Source: Siphonodentalium dalli (Eukaryota > Mollusca > Scaphopoda > Gadilida > Siphonodentaliidae). Taken from it: DNA of 64,000 bases. Position numbers and translations under genes: made by a program. The notes under the pieces are model-generated. The model searched no databases, had not been told where the DNA came from, and worked only from the letters and a program-made list of their open reading frames with translations. This document shows, in pieces, positions 25,073-36,781 of the stretch. The stretch covers positions 113,129,195 through 113,193,194 of the forward strand of contig CP136065.1 in assembly GCA_032622095.1 (NCBI GenBank). Reading direction: 5' to 3'. Positions within the stretch are counted from its first letter, which is position 1, and each line of letters starts with the position of its first letter.

Positions 25073-25703
25073 CCCCTAGCGTTATTTCACGTTTTAATCA
25101 TTGATTTCGAATTCCTAATCATTGGTTTGACCGGAATAGTAGATTGCGCAATTAGATATTGGTTGGAATACGAAACCTATTTAATTGAAAGAACGTCATT
25201 AATTTTGCATTGGTGATAATTTATATCTTTTAAATATAAGAATGACAATAATTAGTTTTATAACGATAATCATTGCTCGTGAGAAATCGTCTATTGGTTT
25301 GAAATATCTTTATTGATTAAGAAAATATGGCTATTGAAACGGAGTGTACGTTTATTGAATATGCGCGAATCTTACTAATTGTGTGTTATTAGATATTAGT
25401 TGAACAGTGAATACTATTAAATTAAAATAGAAAATTAATTTTGCATCGGTCAACATTGATTACGAATCTATATCTATTAAAACGGAACTGTCTCTTATTG
25501 AATCCAAGAACGATTATTGGTTTGGAAATGGAGTCTATTGGTTTGAAATAGATGGCCATTGATTAAGAAAATATGACTATTGAAACGGAACTGTCTCTTA
25601 TTGAATCCAAGAACGACTATTGGTTTGAAAATAGAGACTATTGTTTTCACAAACCACCATTAACTTTTATTTCATGTAATTTCCGACCGAATGGCCGCCC
25701 ATA
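25073..25703. repeat. Right long inverted repeat
   Basis: Reverse complement of 18,822-19,417. It is ~35 bp longer because the CTCTTATTGAATCCAAGAACG...ATTGGTTTG block near 25,490-25,610 is duplicated in this arm only. Confidence 0.82.
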
Positions 25704-25709
25704 AGGTTG

Positions 25710-26337
25710 AACATATTATTTTCCTTTATGTAACTTTCGGTATCATAAACTGCTATAATAGTTAATAATTTCGCACAACTCTCAAATCACCAAATAGACT
25801 ATTGCCTTGGCTCTATATGAGAGGAGGCTTTATTTGTATCATAATGTTGAGTTAGATTTTTAATTGCATAATATAGCATAACCCCCATATATTATAACGA
25901 AGAATAAAGCAGTCACAAAATATTCCAGCCCAATGCAAACACATTTTGGTATGCAGTGTCGTCCACTCAAGCAGGGGGCAATCAACTGGAATTAGGCCAC
26001 ATAGTTAAGAGATATAGTGACCGTCTTTAACTTCGTTATGAACCCACTACCCAGAACTTATCTCAGCTCATTTTTTCTTTGATCAATAGGCATGAAAATA
26101 ATCATTAAATTGCACGAATCAAGATAAATTAAGCCTCATCTTCTGATGTTCAGATATGATAGAAGGGATATATGAACTGCTATTTTGACAAAAACTATTT
26201 TTCAAAACTTATTGGTACCGGAAAACAGTGAAAAAAAAAAAAAATTCATGCCATAAAAGTAAAGTAAATGAGATTGTAATATCCAATGGGTCAATGGTTC
26301 TGAAATAGTGTGACACAATAATCGATTGAACCAAATT
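25710..26337. other. No recognised feature
   Basis: AT-rich sequence with an A-run at about 26,231. No gene was seen. Confidence 0.4.
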
Positions 26338-26510
26338 TTGAGAAAATCCATTTTGAAATACCAGGAAATTTTGGCAAAACGTGCGTCTGACCCTTAATTA
26401 CCCCTTTCTATAATAAACATTAATTGAGAAAATCCATTTTGAAATACCAGGAAATTTTGGCAAAACGTGCGTCTGACCCTTAATTAACCCTTTCTATAAT
26501 AAACATTAAT
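26338..26510. repeat. 86-bp tandem duplication (2 copies)
   Basis: The block starting TTGAGAAAATCCATTTTG is repeated from 26,424 with about one difference, which points to a recent event. Confidence 0.92.
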
Positions 26511-27418
26511 TGATGAGTAGTTATTCCTTAAGAAATGTTCAGATAAACAAGTTCAATAGATCCTTTGTTGAAATGATTATCTGAATATTTCTATGCAATA
26601 AATATGACTCCTTCTACACGTGTTTAGTCTAAGCTAGACTAAATATAACGAAGACATAATTATATAGCAGATAGCATTTTTATTTGTCTTTAGATCAGTA
26701 CAGTCATCTATAAACTGGAAGTTGCGAAACAATTCAGAGTTAAGTTCAGTTAACCAACTTAGTAAATTAAGCAAACCACTTCAAGAAAGAAAATCGATTC
26801 GCAGACACGTCTTGTTTTTGGAATTCGTTTGATGAATAAAGTTGAACAAATGGGCACACACATCGGATGAAATAAAAAAGGCATGGGTGGCTTCGAAATG
26901 ACTTGCGGAACATATAATGAGCATTTATAGGTTATGAATGTCGTGTTTACCTACACGTTCGGGACAAATTATTGCTCGAAAATATTGATTTTATAACTAG
27001 GTCAAATCCCTCTGAGTGGACAGTGACTTCGGTAGATTTCGGTAGTTTCCGATACGATATCTCGACTTCGCCTCGTAAATTTCGCCGAGTTATATATCAA
27101 TTGAATGGAATGCTATTGCTAATAAGACAGACCGGATGGTATTAGGCTGAAATGATCGATTTCTAGAATTTATTAGGGTCTTGATAGTTGGTGTGGTTTT
27201 AGCCAAAATCGATATTTTGTACCTTGTCACTGGTATGGTCCATATTGGTATTTTAGTATCTTTCCCCATGGGCCTGTGACCCATATAGCCACACAGATGT
27301 TCGTCATATACAAAAATAATACAAAAATTCAATTCTAAGTAACAATAAATCTGTGTAAAACACAACGTCGAAGATACAGGATCATATAGCATCATAATGC
27401 GCTATATACATTACAATG

Positions 27419-27424
27419 TTTATT
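27419..27424 (-). terminator. Poly(A) signal candidate of fibrinogen-related gene 2
   Basis: The minus strand reads AATAAA 124 bases past the stop codon at 27,548. Position and sequence both fit. Confidence 0.5.
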
Positions 27425-27547
27425 TTAAAGTCCACACTCTAGTCTAGAATTGTTTCAGTGTCCCATTAATCAGTATTCTGACAATACAGATGATATGTAT
27501 TTAACTCTGTGTTATGTATGTACAGTTCATTGTTGCGCCATGCAGAC

Positions 27548-29133
27548 TTATCCAAATAGCCGAAGAATGGCCGCTAATCGAATAAGGATTTCACCGATGA
27601 GGATCATGATCTGGGCGATTCTGACGCAAAAACCAAGAAGACCCAGAATGAACTGGCCGAGCAACGAAGATAATGGGAACAGGAGGATACGATTAATGAA
27701 ATCCCTGATGATCTTTCCAATCCTTACAAGTATTTCGCCGATTTTTCTAATTATGTCAGCTATACCCTTGAACAGCTTATCAAACAAGCCTTTGGTAAGT
27801 TTTGCGAAAAGCGTGCCAAATTTATGCAGTATATAGCCGAGTCTGTCGATTATCATTCCGATGCGACGTAAGAAGTTGCCGAAGGTCGACATTCCCCATT
27901 CATAGAGCCAATCGCCAAGCTGCGCAATCAACCGTCCGACACGACATATGCATTCTCCCAGTCTCTTCATTAGATCAGCGAGTTGCCTGAACAACGTATA
28001 CAGCTTGCTTATGTCATCTGCAATATCGATTAGCATCTGCCCCAACTCCTTAAGTTTATTACATAGACATATGAGAGCATCACCAATTCTTATCAATGCA
28101 CGACCAAGTGACGATAAAAAGTTTGAAATTTCTATCAGCCATTCACCGAGATCTTTCAGCATTTGTCCTGATTTGCATAGCAACTCTGCGAAAGCATTGA
28201 TTGCCTCTCCCAAGACACTCAGAATAGAGGCCAGACTTGACAGTATGTTTAGAGCAATGTCAGCGAGTCTGGTTATCAGACCGTCTGCCTCGGAAACGCC
28301 TACGTTCGCCTGATCTACCAAAATACCGAGACGAGTCTGACCCACGTCAGAACTGAGAGGACTTAGCAGATCTTCTAGACTTCTTGTCACGTTGTCAGTT
28401 GGTTCGTCTAGCACGTCCGATTGCTCGAGGTTATCGACATCGTCATTTGCAGCAACAAATAATGGAAGCAAAACATCACGGAAAGGTGTGCCGACATCGG
28501 GTATCATTCGGGTGACCATTATGTAGCTGCTAGTTGTAATATCGAATGTCCCTGGCGCGTTGTAATTCGGCCATTGTCCAAGTACTCCGTTGGCTTCTGG
28601 TAAATGAAGGTTGCTAGCTGTGCAAGTGTGGCCAAACCAAAACCCACAATGGGTGCTTTGGCCACAGTTACCGCAATCATGGCTGCCGTCGCCGGTACAG
28701 AACTCTTTTCCGTTTACCAGATATGGTGGTCCGAACCCGTCAGCTAGAGGCACAGTTGGCCACGACTGATACGAAGAATAGTGTAATCTGTATAAATTTA
28801 CTTCGTTTTCAATGGAGAAATAGTTATAATATGCCTGAGCCCGACCTATTCCAATACTGGCCTTGTAGTCAGCTTGTGCCAGAAGCGCGTGCATATTGTC
28901 GAGCCCAATAAAATGTTCTCGGTGAAGTAGTCCGAAAGGTTCCTTGTACTCAGCCCATGTTTTGTTGAAGGAAATATATGGTGTGTTCCCGCGATAGTAG
29001 AGTCCCCTGCGTTCTGCGACGGTCCACCCACCATAACGGAATATGCAGTGGACTTGAAATGGACTCGAGTTGGCCGGTTGGATTATGATGTTCCCTTCTC
29101 CTCTGTGTCCATGTTCAAAGGCGTCTGAGCAGT
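27548..29133 (-). CDS. Fibrinogen-related protein 2, terminal exon (FReD plus glycine-heptad tail)
   Basis: Paralogue of the gene at 1,483-3,071, with the same exon design. The acceptor (TTCTACAG, phase 1) is 239 nt before the internal Met at 28,894, exactly as in the first gene. The leading part shows DCSDA, PFQVHCIFRYGGWT, TWAEYKEPFG and EHFIGLDNMH. Numbered from the Met, cysteines are at 66, 74, 77, 83 and 91, CGFWFGHTCTASNLHLP is at 83-99, and the FReD ends near 131. A linker rich in D, S and T follows. Residues ~206-448 then form about 30 heptads such as LSVLGEA, LIRIGDA, LIAQLGD and ILVRIGK, ending LRLFG at the stop. The acceptor phase joins the EGF exon at 34,392-34,488. Likely a secreted recognition protein; the function of the tail is unknown. 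Confidence 0.87.
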
Positions 29134-30609
29134 CTGTAGAATAGAGCGTGGTTCAGATTAACATGATCGTACTTTTCCACCTTCTCCGACCGTTCACATT
29201 GTCAATGTGATGATTTAATGCTATGTTTTTTAATAAATTTTTATACACTATAAAGTAATTTGAAATATACATATCCAAGTGAATTTCGCTATACTAAGTT
29301 TCACTATACCTGTTCCTCACACTCTTTTGTTGCGGCGTAAAGGAAATATTTGAATCAAGATAAATGTTTTTAAGTTATAATCTCGACAACAGCATGCATG
29401 TGCGATTCGACGAACTGTCACAGTATTATTCGTTTATTGTTGCGTTTTATTCACAAAGAGGTAATAACACAAATGTTTAATATATTGTGCGTTATTGTTA
29501 TTTTGGTGGTGGTCATTTCGTTACACTATTTCCGCATGGAGTACTTCTGTACAAACAATAGTTTCAAATTTCACCATAAACACACAAAAACGATATTGAG
29601 ATAAAACTATTGCATCACTTAGAAAAGAACCTGCCCAATGTTGTTTGTGTTATTATATTACACAATTTTAGTACTGTCGTCTCCGTTTCAAATCGATATA
29701 ACATGCCTCCAAATATCCGATAAGATACAGCAACAATTTTATGTCAACAATACTCTGTCTCAATATGTTATGTATTGGTTTAAACATTGTTTATTTATAC
29801 AACAAATATATAATTATGTTACACAAGATACATTGAACATGGAAATAAATAAGGAATTCTTATAATGGATATGGCAATAGGTAGAAATATATCTGGTAGA
29901 AAGGGAGAACGACAGTAAGTACATGGCTTTCCTGGTGTCGTTCTCCCCATGTATCACCAAGGGCACCTGTAAAATGTATATATAAATCATCCTGGATTTT
30001 ACGTTAATATCGGGACCGGACAGTAGATATATAATTCGGATATTACATGGGTTCTGGGATTTTTGGGGTATTAAGAATAAGAGGAAAATTCAGGAGAAGA
30101 AGATGAAGATGAAGGGGGAGATGATGGAGGGGGAGGGGAGTGAAACGGATTCTTCGTTTTATCACACTTTAGGTATGGTGCTCTAAGGTGCTGACCGATT
30201 TATAATTAAGCTACTAAAATCGTGTGTGTGAATAATGAATTTTTTGGAATTCTTCAAATAGTTAGATTCGTTTGTAGACTCATTGTATCATCGCCATTGA
30301 GGAAAATATAAACTGAGGGCGTCTGGGATCTTTCCAAGTAGAATTTTCCTATGGGAACGGTAATGTCGACATTGGAGTATGTAGTGGTAGCTATCTTCTA
30401 TTTGGCCACAAACACAGCGATCAGTGGTAGAAATATAATTTTGGTATTTGTGCCCGTTTAGGTAACTACAATAGTTTCTAAGACGTGTGTGGATTACTTG
30501 TGCTTTTGTCTTATGTATCTGTATGTATTGTCTTTATGTTGGAAAAAGTATGCTGAAACTAAATTTTAGTATCTCCCTATAGTCACTTTTTTCATGTGAC
30601 ATTTAAAGG
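29134..30609. other. Intron of gene 2, nothing recognised
   Basis: AT-rich, with a purine-rich stretch at about 30,085-30,150. The short plus-strand ORFs have no family signature. Confidence 0.5.
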
Positions 30610-31103
30610 CACGTGCGGCCTTAATTGTCGAAAATATTCATATTTGTTCCAAACACCGTAAACAGAAAAACAGTAAAACGCATACAGTTCCGTTCATATA
30701 TACCATGACCATCGCGTAAACAGCATGTTATCATAAAGACCTACTATATTTTACCTAAGCAAGAGCCTGATTGTGTTACAGAAGACAGCACAATGCTACT
30801 GGTTAATCACACACAAATGGCATAAACGCTCTTTATTAGTTCCATATCAGGTATTCCCCAACAAAGAACGCTCTTTATGTTTACCATCATAATATAAACA
30901 AACACCAGAAAAGTAACTTTTTACGCTTTTGTTTACATAACAATGGTCAAACATATGACCATAACATACTGTTTAAGCGATATTTTTTATTTGTATATAC
31001 GGACAAAGTCTATCAACATTTTGATGTTCTTTCTGTTTGTGGCGGTTAATTTTTGACGGGTGGAGATATTTTTACAGGATACCCACCGCCAAGGCCAACC
31101 GTG
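30610..31103. mobile_element. Interspersed TIR element, copy 2
   Basis: Diverged copy of 4,360-4,874. It begins CACGTGCGGCCTT and ends AAGGCCAACCGTG, with AACGCTCTTTAT words and the paired GCTTTTGTTTACA region inside. It lies in the intron between the EGF and FReD exons. Confidence 0.72.
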
Positions 31104-32168
31104 TCTTTAAAAGAAATTGGCTGGACAATAGGAAATGTCAGCCCTGAGGTCGCAACAGAAACTTGGTTAAAAAATCACTCACAACTAAATGAGACTGTCG
31201 GTGATAAGTCTTTCCTACCCCGCCAAAACTCGACTTCGCCCACTCATTGTATTCTTATTTTCCTCGTATTATGTCACCAAACTTCCAGTCAATGCGAACA
31301 TGAAACGTGGTGGAGTGGACATCAGAAAAGATGGCCACCATTTTCCAGAACAGACACCATGTCGGTTTGATTTGGGTTTCTAGATAGAACATCTTAGGAC
31401 ATTTATAAAATAGCATATGTGTATTAATGTTCGTACCGCTATGGAAATGTGCTATCTCTAATAAGAAAATTCATTTGACACCCAACGTAAGAAGATTGGC
31501 GACCTGAATTGGGATAGTATTTCATTTCATAATATAGATAAGTTTGCAATTTGAAACATATTACGAATTGTGGCTTAGTGTTTTTGTATTCCTGTCGAAT
31601 AATGTTGGCAACGTGTAGATATAGCGACACATACGTTTGGAGTGGTCAAATTACTGTATACGAGTTTGTAGCGACGTGGTGGTTCCACGAGAATCGGGGG
31701 GGGGGGTGCATTAGAAATGTTTCGCATGTCACGGATAGATCAACGGATAAAGTTAAGGGCGACGGTTATAGGGTACTATACGTAATCAAATTATGCGCAC
31801 CTTCTAACGGTAGCCGTAATGGTAATTTCCTAACCGTGCGACGGATACATTATCACATTCTTCGGCGTGTACCCAAATATTCATTAAAAATACAAACACT
31901 CGGTAAATTTGTTTTGTTGTATCATGCAGCCATCGTTTATCAGACTTTGGACAATTATTGATTGGCCGATTGATAAACAGACTATCGTTCGCGCTGTACA
32001 TATTCTGCATGCTAGACCGTGCGAAGCGGAAAATCACTGCATGGACAACCATTCCTTGCTTTGCATTTAATCTTATAAATCCGTTCCGTTGGTCGACTTA
32101 ACATGGGCACGAATTTATCGGGATTTATTCAAACCATGCACCCATCCAACACATTCTCCGTCCACATG
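31104..32168. other. Intron of gene 2, nothing recognised
   Basis: No exon or repeat family was recognised apart from a short G-run near 31,698. Confidence 0.45.
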
Positions 32169-32717
32169 CATGGACGTGGCTAGAGGGTTTCCGTGGGCGG
32201 GAGGAGTGTCCACATTGTAATTGCCATATCAAACACACACATTTGCGATATTCCATTGCACATCCACTCCCTTGGGGTTTGATTTTATCCAACTGTTCCC
32301 CCACATGCCTGGGTGGTAACCTATCCTGAATGGATAAGTAGTCGTGTAGCCATGCATGAGAACATTTTGATATGAAAATCCGAAAATTGCATACTTATGT
32401 CCGGTGTGAGAACGTAATATTTTGAATCTGAACATGAAAATTGCAAAATCCTAGCAACTGGACTGCATGGCCTCAAGCTTTTCAAGTGTTGAAAATTTCC
32501 AACCCGGTATCCCCCGTATAAGGTTGGAAAATTTCCAACGGATGACCATTTCAGTTTAAAATTTTGACCGAGGTATCAATGTATATATTCAACAATTGGT
32601 CTAAAAACAAATAACGTTGTGCCTGGTATGAGATTTCCAACTGTTTAACATTCTGACCAAATTTGGGTCGGGTGGGGCTGAGACACCATGAAAAGAAACC
32701 CAGTCGCCATGTCCCTG
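32169..32717. mobile_element. Internally deleted copy of the CAGGGACGTGGC hAT family
   Basis: The left end CATGGACGTGGCTAGAGG and right end GTCGCCATGTCCCTG match the TIRs of the elements at 10,843 and 53,114. The interior keeps the AGGTTGGAAAATTTCCAAC and CCATTTCAG words but is only ~550 bp. No clear 8-bp TSD remains. Confidence 0.72.
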
Positions 32718-33092
32718 TATGCAGGGCGATATAACTGTTAATTCCGTGCAATCTCGATGGGTATATTAATTATAAATTACAAAATGTTAAATAATCATAA
32801 TCGTAGTCGTTACGTTTTGCGAAACGAATTTGGCAAACTTGAAGTTTGCGGATACGAATATCTAAAGGTATCCGTTACGCTATATCCGCGTCACATGCGA
32901 AACCTCTCTATTTGTATCTTGTGACACGAACAGGAGTATGATAACATAATTTGCCGTTCTGTGTTATTGCACACAAGAGACTGTAGTTTACAGAACATGA
33001 TGTTGGTACTACCTTATGTAATTAATTATTTAGTGTACCTCACATTAATGATGACATTCTAAGATATACTTGAAAAATTGCAAGTACTTTGG

Positions 33093-33371
33093 AACCAAGG
33101 CCATGTATACTCATTATTACATTGTAGAACCAAGGCCATGTATACTCATTATTACATTGTAGAACCAAGGTCGTGTATACTCATTATTACATTGTAGAAC
33201 CAAGGCCATGTATACTCATTATTACATTGTAGAACCAAGGCCATGTATACTCATTATTACATTGTAGAACCAAGGCCATGTATACTCATTATTACATTGT
33301 AGAACCAAGGCCATGTATACTCATTATTACATTGTAGAACCAAGGCCATGTATGCTATTATTACATTGTTG
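33093..33371. repeat. 35-bp minisatellite, 8 copies
   Basis: Units start at 33,093, 33,128, 33,163, 33,198, 33,233, 33,268, 33,303 and 33,338, each beginning AACCAAGGCCATGTATACTC. Most are identical; the third has GTCGTG and the last is diverged. It lies in the gene 2 intron. Confidence 0.95.
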
Positions 33372-33689
33372 CTGGCGTTGGTCGGTAAGCCATGCGAAAT
33401 ATAAGCGTTATTTGAGACACGATGTTTCATTTGAACACATTGTTTTTCATCATGGCTGCCATTTTGACGACATCTCTATAGATGCTCAACTATATATGTA
33501 CAGTGACATACTTCAACAAGTAAACGCATGCCTGTATATAGGCCGTTATGTTCAGTTTATATAACGTATGTGGTGCCGTAAGGGTATTAAATTGATTTAA
33601 TTGAATGCAATGTATTGAATAACACATCGTCGTATATATAGTGACAAACAGAGGGAGAAAAATAATTACAATTCAACTGATCTAAATAT

Positions 33690-34120
33690 AGGATACTAGC
33701 TGATGTGCCCGACTTCGTCCGGGCTATTTATGGATTTCTTTGTGATCGTAAACTATCGTTCGATCGGTCCGACCTAGAAATATGCCTATATGAGCGATGT
33801 CAAGGTCAAGGACAGGGTCGGACACGGTCGCATGTAAAATTGGACCCGTCCATATTGTTCCCTGGATCCAAGTAAGCCTACATACCAAATTTGAGTCGGA
33901 TTGGTCGGTGTCCATAAATAATGATATATGCCTATATGAGCGAGGCCAATGTCAAGGACACGATCGCACGTGAATTTGGACCCGCCCATATTGTTCCCGT
34001 GATAAAATAGGCGTATATACCAAATTTGAGTCCGATAAGTCGAGCAGTTTTCGAGTCTATAACACACATACATGCATACAGACATACATACATACAGACA
34101 GACAGAAGTTCCAAAAATAT
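33690..34120. mobile_element. 3' fragment of a LINE-like dispersed repeat (RTE-type tail)
   Basis: It begins near GATGTGCCCGACTTCGTCCG. A ~150-bp section is repeated twice (TATGCCTATATGAGCGA and CATATTGTTCCC words). It ends in an ACATACAGACAGACAG tail after ACCAAATTTGAGTC...GAGCAGTTTTCGAGTCTATA. This layout is what I know from 3' ends of RTE-type LINEs in invertebrates; no coding remnant is visible. Confidence 0.5.
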
Positions 34121-34391
34121 ATAGGAGATTGCACGGCACATGTGTCTTATACATTTAGAGATATCGGTATGGAGTATTCGAACAGAGATCGTACATACAT
34201 ATGCACATGTATTTAACTTGGATAGGAGTATGAAAAAGGGACAGTCATTGTCTTCTTAGACTGAAATAGGGTTTCCGAATAAAACAGATAATGGTGGGTG
34301 TAATGGATTATGAGCCTCAAGTGTTATCATTCCGCTAATGGACCCTATGAGGTGATTATGCAGTGTGAGTGTAGACGCGTCCAATACTCAC

Positions 34392-34488
34392 CGATAGGGT
34401 GACGTTGGCATTGTTCTCCAACGTAATCATGAGGACAGTCACACTTGTTATCTGCAGAATTCCAGACACCACCGTTTTCACAGGCGTT
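34392..34488 (-). CDS. Fibrinogen-related gene 2, EGF-like exon
   Basis: This 97-nt exon sits between a TTTTCTCAG acceptor (phase 0) and a GTGAGT donor (phase 1). It encodes NACENGG, then NKCDCPHDYVGEQC, the second half of an EGF-like module: Cys-x-Cys, eight residues, Cys. The canonical third cysteine (GGxC) is Trp here (GGVW), and the first would come from the preceding exon (TCQ|NAC). The trailing G completes the Asp codon of the FReD exon (DC...), so the phases fit exactly. EGF modules act as extracellular spacers or adhesion units next to FReDs in many animal lectins. Confidence 0.85.
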
Positions 34489-34625
34489 CTGAGAAAATAT
34501 AATGAAAAATCAGATTATTCACCTAATATTGCGTTCGTTTACTGAATGTTTTGAAGGTTTGCATATTATGCACAATTCGAAAGGAAATGTTGAACTATAT
34601 AGCAATAAATTTATACGGACTGGCT

Positions 34626-35869
34626 CAGGCACGTCCTGACAGGGGGTGTGGGGTGTCTCGCCCCAATGAGGACCATAATTTTCAATAGTTGGAACGTTCA
34701 TGACTCAAATTCCAATAGTTGGAAATTAAATGTAACAAGTAAATCGAATGGTCTATAAGTGTTTCAATCAGAGTTCGCGAAATTTTCCGACTCCGAATTT
34801 GTGCCGGTTGTTTATTTTCCGACTCGGAATTCCAATTCTAAATACCCGTCACCGATTTTCCAATTCGAGAATTGTACAAATTGTATTTTCGACTCCGATT
34901 CCCGTCATTTTGATTTGCCGCTGTGCGGGGAGGTAACCCCAGAGCCGAATAAAGTGGCAGTTACAACACGAAAGAATATAAGCTTAAACACTTCAATAAA
35001 ATCGAATAAATCATGGCTAAGATGAACAAATGTACGCTTGATTATAATCGATAGATAAGTAATGCTTATATGTTGATAACTTGCCATGTCATTTGGAGGA
35101 ATATAATTAATTTTACATTTTTGAACAAAGTGCGAAATGTGTTTTGTACTACCGCGAATAACAGTGGAGATCGTTTACTCGTACGAATCTACATCAAATT
35201 TAACAAATAATCAAAATTCCTGCATTTCAATAAAGGAACTTTTTCAATTCTGAGTTATTGAGTTCCAAGAGTGCTAATGTTTTTGAAAATAATGAATAAT
35301 TAAGGGAAAGTGGTTTTTTCTTCTGTTTTTAAAATTTTAACTCTTTTAATACTACCAGTGCTGTCCATCGTGGGAATTCATGCCCATGTGGCAGTGGCAA
35401 ACTGGCATAACGGTATTGTATAAGTTGTAATTGTAGTGTGTACAGAAATGTCTGTTGATGTTTATACACAGTCATTTGAGTAAATAAATTTTAGTAATGC
35501 TCATTACCTGAACATATATACATGTATATATGAAACTGAAAGCAAAGCATTTCCTTCAAGTGAGACTGGTATGTTTTAATTCTGATTAATATCATGTATA
35601 ATGTACTGTGTGCACAGTGTACTCAATACATAAAACATGGATCAGTGCTATGTCATTCTTGTTACTAGTGTCTTCATTTACACAGTCCATACTCTTAAAA
35701 AGAACATATAGAAACCCAAATTATTAAGCCATTAATTAAGCCAATATTGAAATTTTGCATTACTCAAAACCAAATCCTATATAGTTGGAAATTTTATTAG
35801 ACCAAATCCGGTGTAGTTAGACATTTAATGGTCTCACCCCCAGTTGGAACCCCCTAGGAACGTCCCTTG
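34626..35869. mobile_element. Diverged hAT-like element in the gene 2 intron
   Basis: The ends CAGGCACGTCCTGACAGGGG and CCCCCTAGGAACGTCCCTTG form an imperfect TIR resembling the CAGGGACGT family. AGTTGGAAATT words occur near both ends. The flanks GACTGGCT and (G)ACTGTCT could be a one-mismatch TSD. There is no transposase. Confidence 0.5.
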
Positions 35870-36709
35870 ACTGTCTTTTTATATATAAATATCTTAGGGC
35901 GAGCACAAGCCTGTGGAATATTGCATTCAATTGGCTAATTTCGTGTAATTTATGTCTATACATGGCCGCATACGTCATACAATAGACAGTTTCTGAACTT
36001 CATAATTTGGGCGCTATAAGTTTTTAAGGTATAACATGATTCATGTGATCGCCACATTACAATTGCATATCAATATTGATTAATCATATTTATCTATACT
36101 AAATATCTGTTGACGTAAATCAAGACTGCATGTATAGCTAACATACTGACTTTTGAAAGTAATACAAATGCTCGAACTTAGCATGCTATATATGCATAGG
36201 CTATATAATAATGCAAGCAGTGTTACAATATACATGTAACTGATATATGTCAAGTTGTTTGCCAATGAAACATTATTATTGAAATTTTAATTAGACAACA
36301 CAAAGAAACGCCAAAGTTTTGCACCAACTACATGGTTACTTTGATTATGCCGTATTCGTTATTCTCCATTGTTTTGGGCACCACATAATGCAAAGACCGT
36401 ATCGATAATGTTAGAAACACAACATGAATATGCATATTGTGTCGCTCATCAATTTCTTGGAGCGATATGTTCTGGAGTTAATTGTCAACATACGTCCAGC
36501 AAAATTTGAACAAATGTAACAACTACCACCTTGGAATTTCCAATTGCAGCCCACCTTCAACCAGACCGAAGTTTCCTAGTCGTAAACATTGGATTGGATC
36601 TTTCCAACTAGTACCTCAAGCATTCCAACTGTCAGATATAATTGATTGTCACTTTAGTCAAAATTGGTTTGTCTTGGGGAAGGCCAATTAATTGTAACGA
36701 GCGCCGTAC

Positions 36710-36781
36710 CTGACATGTCATCAGACTTTGTTGGCAGGTGTTGACCTCACTTTCAACTTGTGCATATTCAGCCAGTGTTTG
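36710..36781 (-). CDS. Fibrinogen-related gene 2, helical Cys-containing exon
   Basis: This 72-nt exon has a strong polypyrimidine acceptor (TTTTCTTCTTGCAG) and a GTACGG donor, phase 0 at both ends, so it joins the EGF exon in frame. It encodes 24 residues beginning QTLAEYAQVESEV and ending CQQSLMTCQ. The glutamine/acid-rich helix has a hydrophobic spacing that suits a short coiled coil. Its two cysteines could bridge chains, and the second may act as EGF Cys1. Short oligomerising helices ahead of FReDs are usual in ficolin-like and angiopoietin-like proteins. Further upstream exons (signal peptide) were not recognised. Confidence 0.72.

Larger units (their letters stand above)
18822..25703. 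mobile_element. 6.9-kb element with ~600-bp inverted repeats
   Basis: The left end TATGGGCGGCCATTCGGTCG and the right end are exact reverse complements. They are bounded by the direct repeat AGGTTG at 18,816-18,821 and 25,704-25,709. The arms (18,822-19,417 and 25,073-25,703) match with modest divergence and share the inner boundary AACGCTAGGGG / CCCCTAGCGTT. No transposase is seen between them. A 6-bp TSD and long TIRs occur in Maverick/Polinton elements, but those are larger and start with AG; a foldback-like non-autonomous element fits better. Confidence 0.82.

Noticed and set aside
18822-25703. Maverick/Polinton element (6-bp TSD, long TIRs)
   Set aside because: Termini do not start with AG, length is under half the usual size, and no polymerase B, integrase or capsid ORF is present.
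27450-28313. Plus-strand ORFs opposite the gene 2 terminal exon
   Set aside because: Antisense shadows of the real coding exon; composition follows the heptad codons.
33093-33371. CRISPR-like array (35-bp regular repeat)
   Set aside because: Repeats are directly abutting with no unique spacers, and the context is eukaryotic; it is a minisatellite.
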